From NCBI RefSeq assembly GCF_934630535.1, contig NZ_CAKTVU010000008.1:27123-91122 (forward strand): a stretch of 64,000 nucleotides of DNA. Direction: 5' to 3'. Below, piece by piece: positions 36,801 to 44,447 of the stretch (positions are counted from its first letter, which is position 1; each line of letters opens with the position of its first letter). This stretch comes from an uncultured Senegalimassilia sp. GTDB taxonomy: Bacteria; Actinomycetota; Coriobacteriia; Coriobacteriales; Eggerthellaceae. The translations under genes and the position numbers were made by a program. The notes beneath the pieces were generated by a model. The model did not search any database, was not told where the DNA came from, and saw only the letters and a program-made list of their open reading frames with translations.

Positions 36801-39800
36801 CCTGGAGGCCGTGTTCGGCATGGGCTCGTTCACGGTGAGCACCATCGCCTCCCCGACGGAGGCGGGCTACGTGAGCGGCTTCGGCGGCTTCGACGAGGGC
36901 CAGCGCACCACGCTGTCGGCCACGGCCAAGCCCGGCTTCACCTTCGATTGCTGGCGCGACGCGCAGGGTGCGCAGGTCAGCGGCCTTCCCGAGTGTACGG
37001 TGACCGTCACGGGCGACGCCGCGTACACCGCGTGCTTTAAACGCAACTCCTACGGCGTGTCGCTCAGCTCGAACGTGGAGGGCGTCGGCGAGCTGTCCGG
37101 CGAGGGCGTGTACGAGTTCGGTCAGGTGGTGCACGTGCAGGCGCGGCAGACCGACGACCGCCGCTTCGTCGGCTGGCAGCTGGTGGGCGCCGATGGCTCG
37201 AAGACGCACTTCGCCGACGACGCGGACACCTGGTTCGTGCTCGACGAGGACCTGGTCGAGGCCATAGACGACGGCGTGCTGGAGCTTGAGGCGCAGTTCG
37301 CCGACCCGTACGAGGTGGCGGTCAAGGCCACCACGGTGGTGAAGGGCAAGTCCACGAACCGCCGTTGCCGTGTGCAGGGCACCGGCGCCTACGAGGCGGG
37401 GGAGACCGTCACGCTCAACGCTGTCGCGGGCCTGGGCTACCGGTTCGTTGGGTGGACCTCAGATCCGGAGGGGCATTTCGTGGTCAGCACTGACGAGGTG
37501 CTCAGCTTCGAGGCGAAGTCCGACGTAATGTATTATGCGCAGTTCGAGGCGGACGGGCAGGTGACCATCACCGCATCCCAAAGCTCCATTTTGCGCGGAA
37601 AGGCATTCCTGACCAGCGGAAACGGCTTAACCAGCGCCACGAAGACCTGCGACAAGGGCGACCCGTTCGTGGCCGTGGCCATCCCGTGGGCCACCTACCG
37701 CTTCTCGCATTGGATCGACGATGCGGGCGCCGTTTTGAGCTACAACGCCGTGTACGTGGGCATCGCCCAGCAGGATATGCAGCTGACGGCGGTGTTCTAC
37801 GATGCGGGCTTCGACCTGCAGGTGGACACCTATCCGGCGGAAGCGGCCTTCTCCATGGTGGTGCCCTTCACCGGCGATGGCTACCTGACGGCGGCGTGGA
37901 TGGTGACCATCCCGTTCCCCGGTTGGAAGTTCCGCTATTGGATCGATGAACGCGGCGCCCCGGTGGGCTTCAGCACGGTGATCGTGCGTCCGTCGGTGGC
38001 GAATAAGACCTACACGGCGTATTACGAAAGGGCTTCGTGGAACGTTGTGGCGGTCGACCCGCGTGACGGCGGGCATGTCGATGGCTCGTCGGATAACGAT
38101 GAGTGGGGCTGTGCCGTGGTCGAGAAGGTGGAGAACGGCTCCGCGTACACGTTGCGCGCCGTGCCCGACGAAGGCCACGTCTTCGATGGCTGGTATGCGA
38201 TCGGGGAAGACGGCGCCGTGAGCGGCGAGCCGCTGAGCACGGACGCGGCTTGGACGTTCACGCCCGATGATGACGTGACGGTGACGGCCAGGTTTGCGGA
38301 GGAGCCCATGCTTTCGGTGAAGGCGTCGGCGGCCAACGGCACGGTTGATCCGGCCAGCGTGGCGGTGCCTTGGGGCGGCAACGTCTCGTTCACGGCCGCG
38401 CCCGATGCGGGGTGCTATTTGGAGCGCGCGACTGTGGCCGGCGTGCGCGATGACGGCTCGGCCGCGGATCCCGTCGAGCTTGACATAGCCGATTACCAGG
38501 GCGGAAGCCATCGAGTGACCCTGAACGGCGTCAAGGCGCCGGAGGAGCTGGCGTTCTCGTTCGCCCGCGCGGGCCAGCCCGTGGTGAAGGCGCAGCCGCA
38601 AGGCGCCAGCGTGCATGAGGGCGAAGCGGTCACGCTTTCGGTTACAGCCGACGCCGCCGAGGACGTCCTTGCCCACGAGGAGGTTTCGAGCGGGGCTGCG
38701 GCGGCTCATGAGCTGGGCTATCAGTGGTTCCGCGTGCCCGAGGGCGGCGGCGAGGGCGTGGCGCTTGAGGGCGAAACGTCCCCTTCGCTGACGTTCGATC
38801 GCGCCGCGGTGGCCGACGCGGGTTCGTACTATTGCCGCGTCACGCAAACGTATCTGGGTACCGTGACGTCCGTTGAGACCGCACGGGCTGAGGTGTCCAT
38901 AGCCAAGCGGGAGGACCTGGCGTTCAATGCATGCGGTTTGCCCGCGGCGACCGCGCATAGCGAATATGCTGCGGCCATCGAGCCCGCCACCGGCGGCACC
39001 CCGCCTTATACGTATGCCGTTGCGTCTGACAGTACGTTGCCCGAGGGCCTGCGCTTGGAAGTCGCTGAGGACGGTGCGGTGCGGATTACGGGAACGCCGG
39101 AGAGCACGGGGGTGTTCAGCTTCGACATCGTGTGCTCCGATTCCGCTGGTCAGACGTGTGTTGCCCGCTTTGCGCTGACGGTTACCCCGCAGAAGGCGGA
39201 TTTGTCGTTCGCTGGGGCGAACTTCGAGTACAACGGCCAGCCTCAGGCCCCCGAGCTTACGGGCGTCCCGGCCGGGTGCGCCGACTCCGTTGCGCTGTCC
39301 TTCACGGGAACGGGCGACACGCGCTATTCCGGTAGCAGGGCTCCCACCGATGCGGGCACGTACCGGGTGGTGGCAAGGCTTGCCGCAAACGGGTACGTCG
39401 GGCGTGCCGTCGCCGAGTTCGCGATCGCGCAAAAGCCCGTGTCCTTCGACATCGCGGCGGCTGATTGCGTGTACGACGGGAATGCCCATGGCGTTCAGGT
39501 GGATGCGCACGGGCTGCCCGAGCAGGATTATTCCGTGACGTACGAGGGTAAGGATGGCACCGTGTACGGCCCGACCTCGGAGGCTCCGCGTGACAGCGGC
39601 AGCTATGTTGCGACCGCGCGCGTGGAGAACCCGAACCTGGTCGGGGATCAGAAGGCCTCGTTCGCCATTGCGAAGGCGCCGCAGACCATCACGGGCCCGA
39701 CGTCGTACTCGGGCGTGTTCGGCGGGCCGGGCATCGTCTTGCAGAACATGGCGAAGACCCCGGTGGCGTTCGAGCTGGTGGAGGACGCCGACGGCGCCGC

Positions 39801-41022
39801 CGCGCCCGTTTCGCTGCAGGGCTGTTTCGCCACGATCAACGCCGCGGGCACCGCGCGCGTGATCGCCCGCGCGGCTGGCAGCCGCAACTACCTTGCGGCC
39901 GATGACGTGGAGCTGACCATCTCGGTCGCGCCCGCCCAGCTTCTGGTGGCGGTCGACGACGCCGAGCGTATGGAAGGGGAAGCCAATCCTGACTTCACCA
40001 GCAGCTTGGTGAGCCGTGCGAGCACGGATGGGGTCGAGGTTCGCTATTCGTGCGAGGCTGACGAGAAGTCGCCCGCTGGCGACTACATTATTAATGCAAG
40101 CGTCGACGACCCGAACTTCGCGGCGACCATCGTGCCGGGCACGCTCACGGTGAAGGCGAAGCCGGAGCCCGACCCCGGGCCGGGGCCGGGGCCTGTGGAT
40201 CCCGACAACCCCGATCCGGGTCCCGACCCGGTCGACCCGCCGGGCCCTGGTCCCGATCCCGACCCTGATCCGGACCCGGTCAATCCGCCCAACCCGCCGG
40301 TGCCCGACCCGGATCCCGACAATCCCGACCCGGGGCCCGACCCGGTCGACCCGCCCAACCCGCCCGACCCGGGCCCCGACCCTGTGGACCCGCCGAGCCC
40401 GCCCGATCCAGGACCCGGGCCCGACCCGGTGGACCCGCCCGATCCCGGGCCGGGCCCCGTGGACCCTGACAACCCCGATCCCGGGCCGGTCGATCCGCCG
40501 ACGCCCGATCCCGACCCCGATCCGGATCCCGGGCCCGGGCCTGGGCCGGATCCCGTGAACCCGCCCGATCCCGGGCCGGGACCCGACCCGGTGGTGCCGC
40601 CCGACCCGGTGGACCCGTCGCCTCCGGGCCCCGACCCCGACCCGGTGGACCCTGACAACCCCGACCCCGGGCCCGGACCTGGGCCCGGACCCGACAACCC
40701 GGATAACCCCGGCGATCCCGACAACCCGGGCAAACCGGATCCGGGTTACGATCCGTCGAAGCCCGATCCAGGCGCCGACCCCACTAACCCTGGCTCGGGC
40801 GACTCTGACTCCGGCAACCCGGGCGATCCCGCCTCGGGTAACCCCGGCGACCCGGGCAACCCCGAGGGTTCGCCGTCCGGTCCCGGCTCCGGCAACGCTT
40901 CCGTAGCTGCGGCGCTTGGGCAAACGGGCGACGCGGTCGGGCGGACCGGCGCCGCGGCAACCTGCGCGGCGGCGGTGGCGGCCCTTGCGGCAGCCGTCGC
41001 GAGTCGCCGGCGCCGCAGCTAA
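30802..41022 (+). CDS. Giant sortase-anchored surface protein with LRR, InlB-type repeats and LGQTG signal
   Basis: ATG at 30802 (GAAAGG at 30788-30793) is preferred over a GTG at 30793. 3,406 residues. Signal peptide 1-31 (cleavage after GSAA); Ala/Ser/Glu low complexity to about 120; BspA-type LRR_5 repeats at about 165-375 (GSAFADCTNL, AQAFAGCVSL, NWAFANCPNL); about 20 divergent InlB B-type repeats at about 540-2500, each with a Gly-Tyr...F-x-G-W core; Ig-like and putative-Ig domains at about 2590-2800; MBG-like domains to about 3115; Pro/Asp/Gly wall-spanning spacer at about 3119-3323; then LGQTG at 3372-3376, a hydrophobic helix and RRRRS. This is a complete cell-wall sorting signal of LxxTG type, with a class B sortase encoded at 43494. 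Odd: a hydrophobic helix at about 1114-1140 in mid-ectodomain. Likely an adhesin. Confidence 0.88.
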   Translation: MKSVGICNALLRVLLSVALVVSFTPIPGSAAEDASAGARGSALSNGLGEAASTGGVSDAATDAGDASSGSDAESTAREGSSAAASAGEGAVEEGSGTAEAAGEAASPDGAADDEPAQQGVLYPFGKLMTSGYVYACDEQGDLTKPVDEDDPERNAISARDVVNLIVDYHVADIPEGLCQDSMWLTSVRFENDRLDSIGGSAFADCTNLSWISFSDMHIDSIGAQAFAGCVSLTSLSIKKPAEIGALGEGCFQNSGLESTGLGSVKGLTSIPTDAYEGCQNLSDTGLGQNQQIASVGNWAFANCPNLHLTGLETNTSVSQLGEGCFSGSNLDGGLILPSGSQIEELPSRAFSGTNMDYVYFQCDYAVLIDSDTFPRRGMQVMVPSGLVGLYRSGLPERNWESCNGTTPVSVADCLKDLRIECDPDVMEYSEDDKVSLAGMKVVFDHGYGRSSFDYGEMRANCAFAQFIEVYPDEGYLFRSSFHGQRIHMTYDDGEVYFDAYSAAPMCERGNTDLAVDIRYDGALSSGDSATGAGQYKPGETCVVVANATTPGRTFAYWTDEEGVILSEDQWYEFTVERDTLLTAVFADKATVAPEARLGSADGRPVVGAKASVLVDGRDMGSSFTTYVGKRVTLTCEYDASKYHLDHWESSLDGHYLGSRPGDTIEYDAVAGEVPIAVLVECGQLSVSAKSASGLALGEVSGSGTYELGQTARLSAIPAKGCCFLGWMHRGELISTEASYAYRVQDFDEVTGWFAVDFSQTWVAVRAASAQPDRGSVSGAGLYEEGAQVTLSATPNAGYVFAGWLRDGEPIEGGAQLVVTAESADQTGALVKRSPLYTATFEPVPCEVRYEQTLDTGGRTLMDGVEVPQATGSLSTEGGQTVALDAEALGMLDDDTVFTGWFDAATGERVSESTVYEFTAAGDATLQARFSLKEVGVHINPAQTTDYSESYAHLQVDAANCYRNVGETVQLSATLDNAQFVGWYVVDGDDSVAISDQLACEYKVTKPENESAQMEVTPWYSAIPASVVLSVADTDEDGNAPGYFLTSGLYGLGQQVTVNAVPEPGYVFDYATDALGNTVPAASDGSYTFLLTGDTELVAHFRVAENDDEAFEALKIALLAVFGTVGVVAAIYGLGELVDPIIAQAMIDIAGAETVDELAEIGKNALAEIEEIFNKHRHDNDPNKPHGDHSVEIVTTAHPAEGGTVRGGGIHFEGTIAELEAIPNPGYRFVCWKEDGVERSVSKRMQIRITDATPEVVAMTAVFERNVRITTSAEVTGVDAGIPTGCNAAPDVQTPQQGQEAKVIATEGEGYAFVGWFEDGIEVSKSPVYVFPAEVDRHLVAKFRKADRTIVVGADPDEGAQVLCDGVPVEGGVRAADGDILTFTALPAARVDDPEKKYKLVEWRKIDDQGRTTIDRGDVCEYRVDGNGHITAVMDGKDTHSVRAATDPVEGGTATLKNGESVGEVLDVPEGESVTATAEAREGYLFDGWYISYGAADVTPMFASHDQAYTFAPVADCTVTACFQRLCKVSVVAEPVDDLAGKYTVTGDGYCESGKPVTLSVKLADDVRDKFTFKGWYLGDSGVPMGTDPDHLELTPEQDTVVRAVFVPKRYRISVETDSHLVERGSVEIEGHPGADAVLAEYGSTVTIKATPNEGFRFAHWKDGNRKKHPEQQLTVRVTGDQTYRAVFKGAEPEVVIAADTWLGGTVTCNGIEVTPTTDSFSLGQTLHLKAEPKTGYFFWGWYVNGIFTSLDMECEVQAKGLTAKSERCTVTAAFKPYEVVCLPVASPASGGSVRASCVFTERGAEVELKAQASPGYVFTGWYSAAGELESTEPEFTCRLMRSHVHVAHFEECSYEVSAVPAVAGDGGVLIEDRSAGWVKGAGVVDAGYSANMTAHALSGYTFEYWADDRGNVVSRDADYRFVPSGETKLFAVFAAKQFTVNVSAGEGYGSATGSGTYAAGEVACVSAVPAAGAHFVGWFSGGACLSTDATYRFPVSADIDLEAVFGMGSFTVSTIASPTEAGYVSGFGGFDEGQRTTLSATAKPGFTFDCWRDAQGAQVSGLPECTVTVTGDAAYTACFKRNSYGVSLSSNVEGVGELSGEGVYEFGQVVHVQARQTDDRRFVGWQLVGADGSKTHFADDADTWFVLDEDLVEAIDDGVLELEAQFADPYEVAVKATTVVKGKSTNRRCRVQGTGAYEAGETVTLNAVAGLGYRFVGWTSDPEGHFVVSTDEVLSFEAKSDVMYYAQFEADGQVTITASQSSILRGKAFLTSGNGLTSATKTCDKGDPFVAVAIPWATYRFSHWIDDAGAVLSYNAVYVGIAQQDMQLTAVFYDAGFDLQVDTYPAEAAFSMVVPFTGDGYLTAAWMVTIPFPGWKFRYWIDERGAPVGFSTVIVRPSVANKTYTAYYERASWNVVAVDPRDGGHVDGSSDNDEWGCAVVEKVENGSAYTLRAVPDEGHVFDGWYAIGEDGAVSGEPLSTDAAWTFTPDDDVTVTARFAEEPMLSVKASAANGTVDPASVAVPWGGNVSFTAAPDAGCYLERATVAGVRDDGSAADPVELDIADYQGGSHRVTLNGVKAPEELAFSFARAGQPVVKAQPQGASVHEGEAVTLSVTADAAEDVLAHEEVSSGAAAAHELGYQWFRVPEGGGEGVALEGETSPSLTFDRAAVADAGSYYCRVTQTYLGTVTSVETARAEVSIAKREDLAFNACGLPAATAHSEYAAAIEPATGGTPPYTYAVASDSTLPEGLRLEVAEDGAVRITGTPESTGVFSFDIVCSDSAGQTCVARFALTVTPQKADLSFAGANFEYNGQPQAPELTGVPAGCADSVALSFTGTGDTRYSGSRAPTDAGTYRVVARLAANGYVGRAVAEFAIAQKPVSFDIAAADCVYDGNAHGVQVDAHGLPEQDYSVTYEGKDGTVYGPTSEAPRDSGSYVATARVENPNLVGDQKASFAIAKAPQTITGPTSYSGVFGGPGIVLQNMAKTPVAFELVEDADGAAAPVSLQGCFATINAAGTARVIARAAGSRNYLAADDVELTISVAPAQLLVAVDDAERMEGEANPDFTSSLVSRASTDGVEVRYSCEADEKSPAGDYIINASVDDPNFAATIVPGTLTVKAKPEPDPGPGPGPVDPDNPDPGPDPVDPPGPGPDPDPDPDPVNPPNPPVPDPDPDNPDPGPDPVDPPNPPDPGPDPVDPPSPPDPGPGPDPVDPPDPGPGPVDPDNPDPGPVDPPTPDPDPDPDPGPGPGPDPVNPPDPGPGPDPVVPPDPVDPSPPGPDPDPVDPDNPDPGPGPGPGPDNPDNPGDPDNPGKPDPGYDPSKPDPGADPTNPGSGDSDSGNPGDPASGNPGDPGNPEGSPSGPGSGNASVAAALGQTGDAVGRTGAAATCAAAVAALAAAVASRRRRS
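32420..38310 (+). repeat. Coding region of about 20 InlB B-type repeats
   Basis: Successive modules of about 65-90 codons each contain a YxxGxxVxLxAxPxxGYxFxGW-like core (for example AGYVFAGWLRDGE, EGYAFVGWFEDG, PGYVFTGWYSAAG, EGHVFDGWYAIGE). They are divergent in DNA sequence, so old duplications rather than a recent array. One interruption is the hydrophobic insert near 34140-34370. Confidence 0.8.
40160..40770 (+). repeat. Low-complexity Pro-Asp-Gly coding repeat
   Basis: About 200 codons of PDPGP/DPVDPP-type repeats, extremely C/G-rich and near-identical locally, encode the wall-spanning stalk of the giant protein. Length is likely to vary between strains by slippage or recombination. 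Confidence 0.85.
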
Positions 41023-41177
41023 AGTCAACGCTTGGTTACGATTTGCCATCGGCCCCGTTGCCGCTTCGGCGTGTGCTAGCATGAAGGAAAGGATTCCCGC
41101 CATGCCGCACGCGCCGTCGCGCGCCCGGGGCCGCTGGTCGTGCGGGATGGTATCGATCGCGAAGGGGAGGGCCGCCT

Positions 41178-42917
41178 ATGCTGGAGACCGTCGATTTCTC
41201 TGAGAAAACGCTTCCGAAAGAAGAGTACAAGGCGCGCCGCGATGCTCTGACCGAGCGTCTTGTCGTGCTGCAGCAGCAGGCGCGCGTGGCCGGCGTGGGG
41301 CTTGTGGTGCTGTTCGAAGGCTGGAACGGCGCGGGCAAGGGCAGCCGCATCTCCGACCTTATGTACAACCTGGACGCCCGCGCCACCAGCGTGTACGTCA
41401 CCGAGAACTTCAACGCCGTCGACGCGGCGTCGTTCCCGGGCGCCGAGCACGGCGTGGGCGGCTTCTACCCCATGATGCAGCAGTTCTGGAAGGCGCTCGG
41501 CGGTCGCGGCACCATCACCTTCTACGACCGCGGGTGGTACACCTCGGCCGTGCAGCGCATGCTCTACACCCAGTTCGGCGAGGTGAAGATCAAAAACGGC
41601 AAGGTGCTCCACCCCCGCGCCACCGTGGCGCGCGCCGTGCGCGAGGCCGCCGAGGAGCGCCACATCGACGCCCTGCGCGGCGCGCTTGCCAGCTCCGCCG
41701 ACTTCGAGAAGCAGCTCACCGATGACGGTTACGTGGTGGTGAAGTTCTTCGTCCATGTAACGAAGGAGGCGCAGCGCAAGCGCCTGACGAACCTGCGCCG
41801 CGACCCGGCCACCGCCTGGCGCGTGTCCGACGGCAAGATGGCCACCATCGGCGAATACGAGGAGGCGTACCGCCTGTACGACAACCTGCTCGAGGGCAGC
41901 GACTTCTCCTACGCGCCGTGGCACCTGATCAACGGCGAGGACAAGCGCCGCGCCAACCTCAAGATCACCGAGACGCTGGTCGACGCGCTCGAGAAGGCGC
42001 TTCATGCGAAGAAGGACCCCGCCGCCCTTGCGGCGGCCGCGAAGGCGCAGGCCAACAGCGCCGGCGCGGCCGAGGAGGTCCCGCTGGAAGGCCGTTCGCC
42101 TGAGCAGCAGCGGGCGGTTGCCGAGCACGCCGCGGCGCAGGCGGCGGCGCAGGCCGCGCATGCCCCGCGCGCAAGCCGCTTCCGCATCGTCGACAGCGTT
42201 CCCAACCTTGACCAGGTCGATCACGGCCTGGTGCTCGACCAGCACGAATACAGGGACCGCTTGAAAAAGCAGCAGAAGCGCCTGAACAAGCTGGAAATGG
42301 AGATGTACCAGGCGCGCGTCCCGCTCATCCTCATGTTCGAGGGCTGGGACGCGGCGGGCAAGGGCGGCGCCATCAAGCGCGTGGCCCAGGCCCTTGATGC
42401 GCGCGCCTACACCATCTTCCCCAGCCCCGCGCCCACCAAGCCCGAGCTCGCCCATCCCCACCTGTGGCGTTACTGGACGCGCCTTCCCAAGGCGGGGCAC
42501 GTGGGCATCTACGACCGCAGCTGGTACGGGCGCGTGCTGGTGGAGCGCGTGGAAGGCTTCGCCACCGACGCCCAGTGGGCGCGCGCCTACGACGAGATCA
42601 ACGAGTTCGAGCAGGAGCTGGTGCGCTGGGGCGCCGTGCTGCTGAAGTTCTGGGTGGATGTCAGCCAGGAAGAGCAGCTGGCCCGCTTCCGCGCCCGTCA
42701 GGAAGACCCTGCCAAGCAGTGGAAGATCACCGACGAGGATTGGCGCAACCGCGACAAGTACCCGCAGTACAAAAGCGCGGTGGAGGACATGTTCCGCCTG
42801 ACGTCCACGCCGTTCGCGCCGTGGATCGTGCTGGAATCCGACGACAAGCGCTTCGCCCGCGTCAAGGCGCTTGAAACCATCAACGATGCGCTTGAGGTGC
42901 GGTTGCACGCCGAGTGA
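41178..42917 (+). CDS. pap: Two-domain polyphosphate kinase 2 / polyphosphate:AMP phosphotransferase
   Basis: 579 residues, two tandem PPK2 domains with separate P-loops: VVLFEGWNGAGKGS (about residues 42-55) and LILMFEGWDAAGKGG (about 375-390), joined by an Ala/Gln-rich linker at about 280-330. The second domain keeps the full set of catalytic motifs (IYDRSWYGRVLVERVEGF, the lid region with RxxKKWKI-type AKQWKITDEDWRNRDKY, SAVEDM). The first is more divergent (FYDRGWYTSAVQRM). This is the class II arrangement, in which one domain is usually active and phosphorylates AMP to ADP with polyphosphate. Together with ppk1 and ppx it makes a full polyphosphate toolkit on both sides of the giant surface gene. 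Confidence 0.88.
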   Translation: MLETVDFSEKTLPKEEYKARRDALTERLVVLQQQARVAGVGLVVLFEGWNGAGKGSRISDLMYNLDARATSVYVTENFNAVDAASFPGAEHGVGGFYPMMQQFWKALGGRGTITFYDRGWYTSAVQRMLYTQFGEVKIKNGKVLHPRATVARAVREAAEERHIDALRGALASSADFEKQLTDDGYVVVKFFVHVTKEAQRKRLTNLRRDPATAWRVSDGKMATIGEYEEAYRLYDNLLEGSDFSYAPWHLINGEDKRRANLKITETLVDALEKALHAKKDPAALAAAAKAQANSAGAAEEVPLEGRSPEQQRAVAEHAAAQAAAQAAHAPRASRFRIVDSVPNLDQVDHGLVLDQHEYRDRLKKQQKRLNKLEMEMYQARVPLILMFEGWDAAGKGGAIKRVAQALDARAYTIFPSPAPTKPELAHPHLWRYWTRLPKAGHVGIYDRSWYGRVLVERVEGFATDAQWARAYDEINEFEQELVRWGAVLLKFWVDVSQEEQLARFRARQEDPAKQWKITDEDWRNRDKYPQYKSAVEDMFRLTSTPFAPWIVLESDDKRFARVKALETINDALEVRLHAE

Positions 42918-42957
42918 AGGCGCGGTAGTATTGCTTGATAACCACAATGGGTGCAGG

Positions 42958-42987
42958 GCGTCAGCCGATTTAGGAGCCGGCTGACGC
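42958..42987 (+). promoter_or_regulatory. 10-bp hairpin upstream of the micropeptide gene
   Basis: GCGTCAGCCG and CGGCTGACGC pair perfectly around a 10-base loop and are followed by ATATATAG. It may partly terminate the preceding gene or form the leader of the micropeptide; the T-run needed for a clear terminator is missing. Confidence 0.45.
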
Positions 42988-43013
42988 ATATATAGATGAA
43001 AAGGGGTTACATC

Positions 43014-43112
43014 ATGCCAAGTTGGACTATTCCGGTTATAGTGGCGGTTATCGTTATCGTGATTATCGGCTTCATCTTGAAGGGCTTTCTCGACGAGATG
43101 AAGAAGAAATAG
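43014..43112 (+). CDS. 32-residue single-pass membrane micropeptide
   Basis: ATG at 43014 with AAGGGG at about 42999-43004. The product has a short polar start (MPSWT), a 19-residue Ile/Val-rich hydrophobic helix and a charged tail (KGFLDEMKKK). A hairpin lies before it and a terminator after it, so it looks like a self-contained transcription unit and not random sequence. No function can be assigned; membrane-protein regulators and type I toxins can look like this, and the lack of an evident antisense RNA makes a toxin less likely. Confidence 0.6.
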   Translation: MPSWTIPVIVAVIVIVIIGFILKGFLDEMKKK

Positions 43113-43148
43113 GTCGAACGCGGAATGCCTAGCGGCAGTCCGAGGCGG

Positions 43149-43192
43149 GGGAGCGCGTCGTGCTTTGCGCACGGTGCGCTCCCTTGCGTTTT
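43149..43192 (+). terminator. Terminator after the micropeptide gene
   Basis: GGGAGCGC (43149-43156) pairs with GCGCTCCC (43176-43183), an inner GTGC/GCAC pair extends it, then TTGCGTTTT. The following 43193-43480 holds no gene or motif I can support. Confidence 0.7.
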
Positions 43193-43493
43193 CGGCTTGG
43201 CTCGCCGCCCGGATGCTGGGCGGCTGCCTACGGGCGTGTGCGGAATCGGCGCATGCTGGGGCGCGCTTTGAGGGGAGGGCGTCGCGAATGCTCGCCGTGC
43301 GGCTTTCGCCGCCGCGCCGCCCGGGTGCTGGGCGGTTTTTCGAACATCCTGCGTTGATTTCCGGCATTTCGCCGGCGGCGTGTCCCCCGACCTGGGGATG
43401 TTTCGTAGTATGTACTAGGTAGATGAGGTTTCCGAGCTACTGCGGAGGCGTCCTTGCGTGCTTTGCGCGCTTCGACGCTTGGGAAGGCGTGAT

Positions 43494-44447
43494 TTGTCCG
43501 AATACCAGCATAACCGCGCGCAAGCGCGCGGCGCGCACGCAGCCCCGCAGGGGCAGGGTCCCGTGCGGCCCGTTTCCGTTTCCCAAGGCAAGCGAAAGCC
43601 CAAACGCTCGGGCGGCGTGTGGCGCGTGGTGTTCATCGTCTCCCTTATCGTGTTCTTGTGCGCCGCGGGCGCGCTGGCCTTCATCGGCTACGGCTATTGG
43701 CACGGCCAGCAGAACAACAAGCAGCTCGAGCAGATCGGCTTCAACGCCCCCGATGCCTCCGAGCTTCAACGCACGGACCTTGCAAGCTTCACCGTCGATT
43801 GGGATGCCTTGCGGGCCATCAACCCCGACGTGGTGGGGTGGATCTACGTTCCCGGCACCACCGTCAACTTCCCTATAGTGCACGGCACCGACGACGAGCA
43901 CTACCTGAAAACCGATTTCTACGGGCAGACCAGCTGGGTGTCGTTCGGCAGCATCTTCCTGTCCGCGGCCAACGCCGCCGACTTCTCCGATGCGAACAAC
44001 ATCGTCTACGGCCATCACATGAACGACGGCTCCATGTTCTCGCCCTTCGCCGATTTCGGCGATGCGGACACGTTCAACGGGCATCGCACCGTGTACGTGT
44101 TCACGCCCGCGGCGAACTACCAGCTCACCACCTTCTCCATCGTGCATTGCGCGGCCGACGACCCCCTTGCTCAAACGGCGTTCGCCAGCGAGGATGAGCG
44201 CCAGGCCTACGTGCAGGACAAGGTCGACCGCTCCGCCGTTGCGGTTGCGGGCCTTCCCTCCGCCGCCGATATGAAGCACACGTTCGCGTTCTCCACCTGC
44301 GATAACCTGGCCAGCAACGGCCGGTGGGTGCTGTTCGCGTACGAATCCGGTTCAACAGCAGCGGCAAGCGCCGTTGCCGACGATAGCAGCATCAACCCCG
44401 AGGACGTGGCCGCCGTCAGCGAAGCGGCAAAGGAGACTGCAGCATGA
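43494..44447 (+). CDS. srtB: Class B sortase
   Basis: Transpeptidase that cleaves sorting signals and links proteins to the wall. Start uncertain: a TTG at 43494 (GGGAAGG upstream, giving SEYQHNRAQ) or a GTG at 43458 (GGAGG upstream). With the first, there is a basic cytoplasmic tail, one membrane helix (about residues 40-62) and the sortase fold. Class B pattern: VVGWIYVPGTTVNFPIV, FGSIFLSAAN, NNIVYGHHMNDGSMF. Catalytic residues are His174 (YGHH), Cys269 (FSTCDN) and Arg277 (GRWVLFA). Unusually, its stop overlaps the purF start (ATGA). The LGQTG protein encoded at 30802 is the only substrate visible in the window. Confidence 0.88.
   Translation: MSEYQHNRAQARGAHAAPQGQGPVRPVSVSQGKRKPKRSGGVWRVVFIVSLIVFLCAAGALAFIGYGYWHGQQNNKQLEQIGFNAPDASELQRTDLASFTVDWDALRAINPDVVGWIYVPGTTVNFPIVHGTDDEHYLKTDFYGQTSWVSFGSIFLSAANAADFSDANNIVYGHHMNDGSMFSPFADFGDADTFNGHRTVYVFTPAANYQLTTFSIVHCAADDPLAQTAFASEDERQAYVQDKVDRSAVAVAGLPSAADMKHTFAFSTCDNLASNGRWVLFAYESGSTAAASAVADDSSINPEDVAAVSEAAKETAA

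Noticed and set aside
33298..37209. 1,303-codon open frame on the minus strand inside the second giant gene.
   Set aside because: A shadow of GC-rich codon use; no ribosome site, composition dominated by Arg/His/Ala, and the plus-strand gene is clearly real.
43014..43112. Type I toxin.
   Set aside because: The product looks similar to small hydrophobic toxins, but no antisense promoter or RNA structure is evident, so only a micropeptide is claimed.
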